From assembly GCA_013002375.1 (NCBI GenBank), contig JABDJW010000248.1, forward strand, positions 1 through 17,338: a stretch of 17,338 nt of DNA, read 5' to 3'. The notes below the pieces were generated by a model. It made no database searches. It saw only the letters and a program-made list of their open reading frames with translations, and had not been told where the DNA came from. Below are positions 14,295 through 17,338 of the stretch, piece after piece (position 1 is the first letter of the stretch; each line of letters starts with the position of its first letter). This DNA comes from Acidimicrobiales bacterium. GTDB taxonomy: Bacteria > Actinomycetota > Acidimicrobiia > Acidimicrobiales > SHLQ01. A program made the position numbers and the translations under genes.

Positions 14295-16555
14295 GCCGGC
14301 CCCCGCGTTGCGGCCTCTTGGCGACGTACTCGGGCCAGGGAGAGGATCCCGATGGCGACGGTGGCCAACACCACGACTTCGCCCAAGGTATCGAGGGCCC
14401 GCATGTCGGTGAGGATGACGTTCACGATGTTGTCGCCACCACCCTCCTCGACCGACTGTGACGTGAGTTCGGCGAGGGGAGCCCGGCCGGTCGGCTGAGC
14501 ACTGGCTGCGGCCAACGCGATCATTGCACCCAAACCGCTCGCGCCCGCGACGGCGATGCGAACGCCGCGCCACGTTCCGTTCACGGGCGGGAATCGACGG
14601 GTCAGGTGGCCGAGCCCCAGCACGAACCCGACGACGACCACCGTCTCCACCAGCAGTTGGGTGAGCGCGAGGTCTGGTGCCCCGTGCACCACGAACAACC
14701 CGGATACGCCGAGCCCGACCGCTCCGAGGGTCAGAGCCGCACCGAGGCGGGAGCTGACGAAGGCACCGGCGAACGCGGCGACGACGATGCCGAGGGCCAG
14801 TCCGCCTTGGAGCGGGTTGTCCCACCACACGAGGTGATCGAGGGTCAGCTCGGTCGCGAACGGGGTGGCGGCCAGTACCGCCGCCGTCGCGAGCGTGGCG
14901 AGATACACCGGCAGGGATCCGTGCTGCACCAGCGCGGTGATGCGGGGTGAGATGGACAGAAGTCCGTCGATCGAGCGATCTACCGCGTCGGCGCCGAGCG
15001 TCGCGGGCGCGGGTCGGGCGGGATGGTCATGGCGGGAAAGGGCGGTCCCGAGCGCGGCGCCGCTCGCCAGGATCGCCATCGAGATGACGAAGGCAGTCTT
15101 CAACCCGGGCCACTGGATCAACAAGAAGGTGCCGGCCTCCGGATCGAGTTCAGCGGCTGCCGGCCCGACGATGCCGTTGACCGTCGCCACTGCGACGAAG
15201 CCGAGCACGCCGGCGCCGGCCAGGATGACGGCAGGAACGGTCATGGCGAGCCGCCGTGGCGCAACTGCGGTGGCGGGGCCACGGCCGAAGGCGCCGAACA
15301 GGAAACGGGTGGTGTAGGCCACGGTGAGCACCGAACCGGCGATGATCGCACCGAGCGCGATCGCGCGATCCGGACCGGACAGTTTGAGCGCAGCCTCGAT
15401 GGCGGCCTCCTTGGTCATGAATCCGAGCAGGGGAGGCGCGCCGGCCATCGAGAGCCCAGCGGCGACGGCCACCCCGAAGGCAACCGGCATCGTGCGAGAA
15501 AGGCCGCCGAGCGCTGCGATGTCGCGCGTGCCGGTGCGCACGTCGATCTCGCCGACCACCAAGAAGAGAGCGGCCTTGAACAGCGCATGGGCGAAGAGCA
15601 TCGAAACGCCGGCGAACGTCGCCTTTGGCTCGCCGAGGGCCAGGAGGGTGATCATGAGGCCGAGCTGGGAGACCGTGCCCCAGGCGAGGACCAGTTTGGC
15701 GTCGCGATGCCGCAGGGCACCGATTGCGCCCCACAGCAGGGAAGTGATGCCGAAACTGAGTCCGAGCACCTTCCAGGCCGCGACGTCGACGAACGCTGGA
15801 CCGGCGACCGCGACGAGAAGCACGCCGGCCTTCACCATGGTTGCGGAGTGCAGGTAGGCGCTCACCGGTGTGGGGGCCGCCATTGCACCGGGCAGCCACA
15901 CGTGGAAGGGGACCTGGGCTGACTTCGTGGCCGCACCGACCAGGATGAGGATTGCTGCGAGGGTCGCGGTCGGCCCACTGACCGGTGCGAGGTCGGTGAG
16001 GGTCGATGATCCGATTTCCGAAGTGAGGACCAGGAGCCCGGCCAGGAGAACCAGCCCGCCGGCACCGGTGATCATGAGGGCCCGACGGGCCGCGGCCCGG
16101 ACCGTGGGATCCTCGTGTTTGTGCCCGACGAGCAGGAAAGATGTGATCGACGTGAACTCCCAGAAGATGAACAGCGTCCACACCGAATCGGCCCAGACCA
16201 GACCGAGCATCGATGCCGAGAAGGCGAGGAGAGAAGCAGGGAAGCGAGCGCCGGGTCCGGGGTTGAAGTAGCCGGTGCCGTACAGAAAGACCAAGGCGCC
16301 GATTCCCGACACCAGGAGCGTCATGAGCAGAGCGAGCCCGTCGGCCTGGAACCTGATGCTGAGATCCAGCCCGTCGACCCAGACGAGCGACGTCGGCTCG
16401 GGCGGTCGGTCGCGAAGCAGCGCCGCAGCGGCCCAGCCCGCCGTTGCGGCCGGCGCGATCGCCGCGACCGCCAAACCGGCTCGCAAGGAGCGCCCGCCGG
16501 CTGCGGCGGCCAGGCCGATGCCCAGACCATGCGCTCCTAACAGCAACCACATCAT
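14291..16555 (-). CDS. mrpA: Mrp/Mnh Na+/H+ antiporter subunit A
   Basis: This 754-aa protein is the large first subunit, a NuoL-like antiporter domain with extra C-terminal domains. E133 in FWEFTSITSFLL corresponds to the essential glutamate near position 140 of Bacillus MrpA. K211 in TKSAQVPFHVWLPGAM, H235 in YLHSATMVKAG and K242 complete the core. The C-terminal part has the GAPDLALTQLLVETVVVVGF motif of the MbhD-like domain, then LGEVVVLATVAIGILSL of the MbhE-like domain. The protein should be the main sodium/proton path of the complex. I chose the ATG at 16553-16555 because a -35/-10 pair places transcription start there. A second ATG follows at once, and an upstream ATG at 16601-16603 would overlap the promoter. 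Confidence 0.93.
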   Translation of the reverse strand: MMWLLLGAHGLGIGLAAAAGGRSLRAGLAVAAIAPAATAGWAAAALLRDRPPEPTSLVWVDGLDLSIRFQADGLALLMTLLVSGIGALVFLYGTGYFNPGPGARFPASLLAFSASMLGLVWADSVWTLFIFWEFTSITSFLLVGHKHEDPTVRAAARRALMITGAGGLVLLAGLLVLTSEIGSSTLTDLAPVSGPTATLAAILILVGAATKSAQVPFHVWLPGAMAAPTPVSAYLHSATMVKAGVLLVAVAGPAFVDVAAWKVLGLSFGITSLLWGAIGALRHRDAKLVLAWGTVSQLGLMITLLALGEPKATFAGVSMLFAHALFKAALFLVVGEIDVRTGTRDIAALGGLSRTMPVAFGVAVAAGLSMAGAPPLLGFMTKEAAIEAALKLSGPDRAIALGAIIAGSVLTVAYTTRFLFGAFGRGPATAVAPRRLAMTVPAVILAGAGVLGFVAVATVNGIVGPAAAELDPEAGTFLLIQWPGLKTAFVISMAILASGAALGTALSRHDHPARPAPATLGADAVDRSIDGLLSISPRITALVQHGSLPVYLATLATAAVLAATPFATELTLDHLVWWDNPLQGGLALGIVVAAFAGAFVSSRLGAALTLGAVGLGVSGLFVVHGAPDLALTQLLVETVVVVGFVLGLGHLTRRFPPVNGTWRGVRIAVAGASGLGAMIALAAASAQPTGRAPLAELTSQSVEEGGGDNIVNVILTDMRALDTLGEVVVLATVAIGILSLARVRRQEAATRGPA

Positions 16556-16562
16556 AGGCGTG

Positions 16563-16591
16563 AGTATATACGTGCAAAAAATATTCACCAA
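16563..16591 (-). promoter_or_regulatory. Predicted promoter of the mrp operon
   Basis: On the minus strand TTGGTG (plus 16586-16591) and TATACT (plus 16563-16568) are 17 bases apart. Counting seven bases from the -10 box puts the start at 16556, one base before the mrpA ATG, so the transcript is probably leaderless. There is no room for a ribosome binding site. The -35 box is imperfect (TTGGTG). Confidence 0.6.
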
Positions 16592-16596
16592 CGTGA

Positions 16597-16625
16597 TTGA
16601 CATATTTAAATATAGGTATTATAGT
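16597..16625 (+). promoter_or_regulatory. Predicted promoter of the sigma factor gene
   Basis: TTGACA (16597-16602), a 17-base spacer and TATAGT (16620-16625) make a near-consensus housekeeping promoter. The predicted start is 16632, which is the A of the sigma factor ATG, so a leaderless message is expected. The spacer contains the perfect palindrome ATATTTAAATAT (16602-16613), which could bind a regulator or be simple AT-rich sequence. Confidence 0.7.
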
Positions 16626-16631
16626 GCAGGC

Positions 16632-17338
16632 ATGAAACGGAACCATTCGACCCAGAGCCCCCGAACCCCGCTGTTGACCGCAGCCGACGAGCGGCGGCTG
16701 GCGGCGACCATCGAAGCGGCCGAGGAAGCCCGTGGTCGCCATGAAGTGGGGGAATCCCAGCCCGGTGACCTCGAAACGGTGGCTCGGGGCGATTCGGCCC
16801 GGCAGCGGTTCATGGAGGCCAACCTCGGGTTGGTCTACCGCGTAGCCAACACCATGCGGGCGCCGGCCCACGTCGATCGCGAGGACATGGTGCAAGACGG
16901 CATGCTTGGCCTGGAGCGGGCCGTGGAGAAGTTCGATCACACGAAGGGCTTCAAGTTCTCGACGTACGCAACCTGGTGGATTCGTCAGGCGATTCAGCGC
17001 GGTCTGGAGAACTCGGCGTCCACCATCCGGATTCCGGCCTACCGCTCGAGCGAGCTGTACGGCGCCCTCGCCGAGGTCGATGGCGATGTTGCCCGCCTCG
17101 AACCCGGGTTGGCCACGGTCGCGTCGGCGGCCCGGGTCGGATCTCTCGATCATCGAGTCTCCGACGCCGACTGGACGCTCGGCGATTCCATAGCGAGTCT
17201 CGACGCCGAGCCGGGCGAGCTCGTCGCGGAGATCGAGCAACGACGGGCCGTCGTGGCCATGGTGGATCAGCTCGACCCGCCGGCGCGGCAAGCCATCATT
17301 CGCCGGTTCGGCCTGGATGGCCGCGAGCAGGCCACTTT
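16632..17338 (+). CDS. RNA polymerase sigma factor, sigma-70 family (3' end missing)
   Basis: The window holds the first 235 residues; the gene runs off the end. Residues 13-33 (LLTAADERRLAATIEAAEEA) look like sigma region 1.2. Region 2 is strong: EANLGLVYRVAN at 62-73, EDMVQDGMLGLERAVEKFD at 84-102 (core binding), and GFKFSTYATWWIRQAIQRGL at 106-125, which covers the -10 recognition and melting helix. IRIPAY at 132-137 begins region 3, but the next 35 residues lack the usual region 3 sequence. SLDHRVSDADWTLGDSIAS leads into the start of region 4 (LDPPARQAIIRRFGLDG at 214-230). It is thus a primary-like or alternative (group 2/3) factor, not an ECF type. No anti-sigma gene is visible. It is divergent from mrpA with a 76-bp gap. 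The start ATG has no ribosome binding site, consistent with a leaderless message. Confidence 0.85.
   Translation, partial: MKRNHSTQSPRTPLLTAADERRLAATIEAAEEARGRHEVGESQPGDLETVARGDSARQRFMEANLGLVYRVANTMRAPAHVDREDMVQDGMLGLERAVEKFDHTKGFKFSTYATWWIRQAIQRGLENSASTIRIPAYRSSELYGALAEVDGDVARLEPGLATVASAARVGSLDHRVSDADWTLGDSIASLDAEPGELVAEIEQRRAVVAMVDQLDPPARQAIIRRFGLDGREQAT

Noticed and set aside
16556..16603. Earlier ATG at 16601-16603 for mrpA
   Set aside because: It would place the predicted promoter inside the coding region and add an atypical N-terminus; MMWLLLGAHG is a normal MrpA start.
15150..17291. 713-residue open frame on the minus strand across mrpA and the sigma gene
   Set aside because: It crosses the divergent promoter region and is antisense to the sigma factor; no recognisable domain.
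1..17338. Mobile elements, defence systems, CRISPR and RNA genes
   Set aside because: I looked for transposase or integrase motifs, repeat-spacer patterns and tRNA-like cloverleaf ends and saw none; gene content looks like ordinary chromosome.

Overview
The window is GC-rich DNA, roughly two thirds G+C, with dense, often overlapping genes, several GTG starts and third codon positions that are nearly always G or C. It holds an LLM-class (F420-type) oxidoreductase, a large mycobacterial-type sulfatase, an LtrA-family protein, CSLREA/DUF5122-type secreted repeats and apparently leaderless promoters. Together these suggest a high-GC actinobacterium, perhaps of the Acidimicrobiia type. The lineage is an inference from gene content; there is no rRNA or other decisive marker here. 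I found no tRNA, rRNA, CRISPR array, transposase, integrase or phage gene.

Layout. (1) 1-2541: the N-terminus of a luciferase-like monooxygenase runs leftwards off the window edge. It is divergent from a 750-aa formylglycine-type arylsulfatase, and a perfect 7-5-7 inverted repeat lies between them. (2) 2558-8332: five minus-strand genes. In transcription order these are an LtrA-family membrane protein, a secreted lipoprotein (beta-helix plus DUF5122-type repeats), an atypical histidine phosphatase, an alpha/beta hydrolase whose start overlaps the phosphatase stop, and a short-chain dehydrogenase. (3) 8478-10857: plus-strand aldehyde dehydrogenase, then an FkbM-family methyltransferase. The region between LtrA and the dehydrogenase carries a second 7-5-7 inverted repeat. 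(4) 10868-16555: a complete seven-gene Mrp (Mnh) multisubunit cation/proton antiporter operon, mrpABCDEFG, read on the minus strand. (5) 16632 to the window end: a sigma-70 family factor, cut by the edge, transcribed away from the Mrp operon.

How the genes fit together. The Mrp operon is one translationally chained unit: all six junctions are 4-base stop/start overlaps (five ATGA, one GTGA), as expected for subunits assembled together in the membrane. Its promoter and that of the sigma factor lie back to back in a 76-bp AT-rich gap. Both have recognisable -35/-10 boxes with 17-bp spacers, and both place the predicted transcript start at, or one base before, the ATG. Both messages are therefore predicted to be leaderless. 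The sigma factor has clear regions 1.2 and 2, but the part between region 2 and the start of region 4 is poorly conserved. A role linking it to ion or pH stress is suggested only by position.

Nothing here is clearly a new multi-gene system. The points most worth a second look are the sigma/Mrp divergent promoter, the sigma factor itself, the two intergenic inverted repeats, the variant histidine phosphatase, and the lipoprotein with its leader hairpin and tandem repeat.
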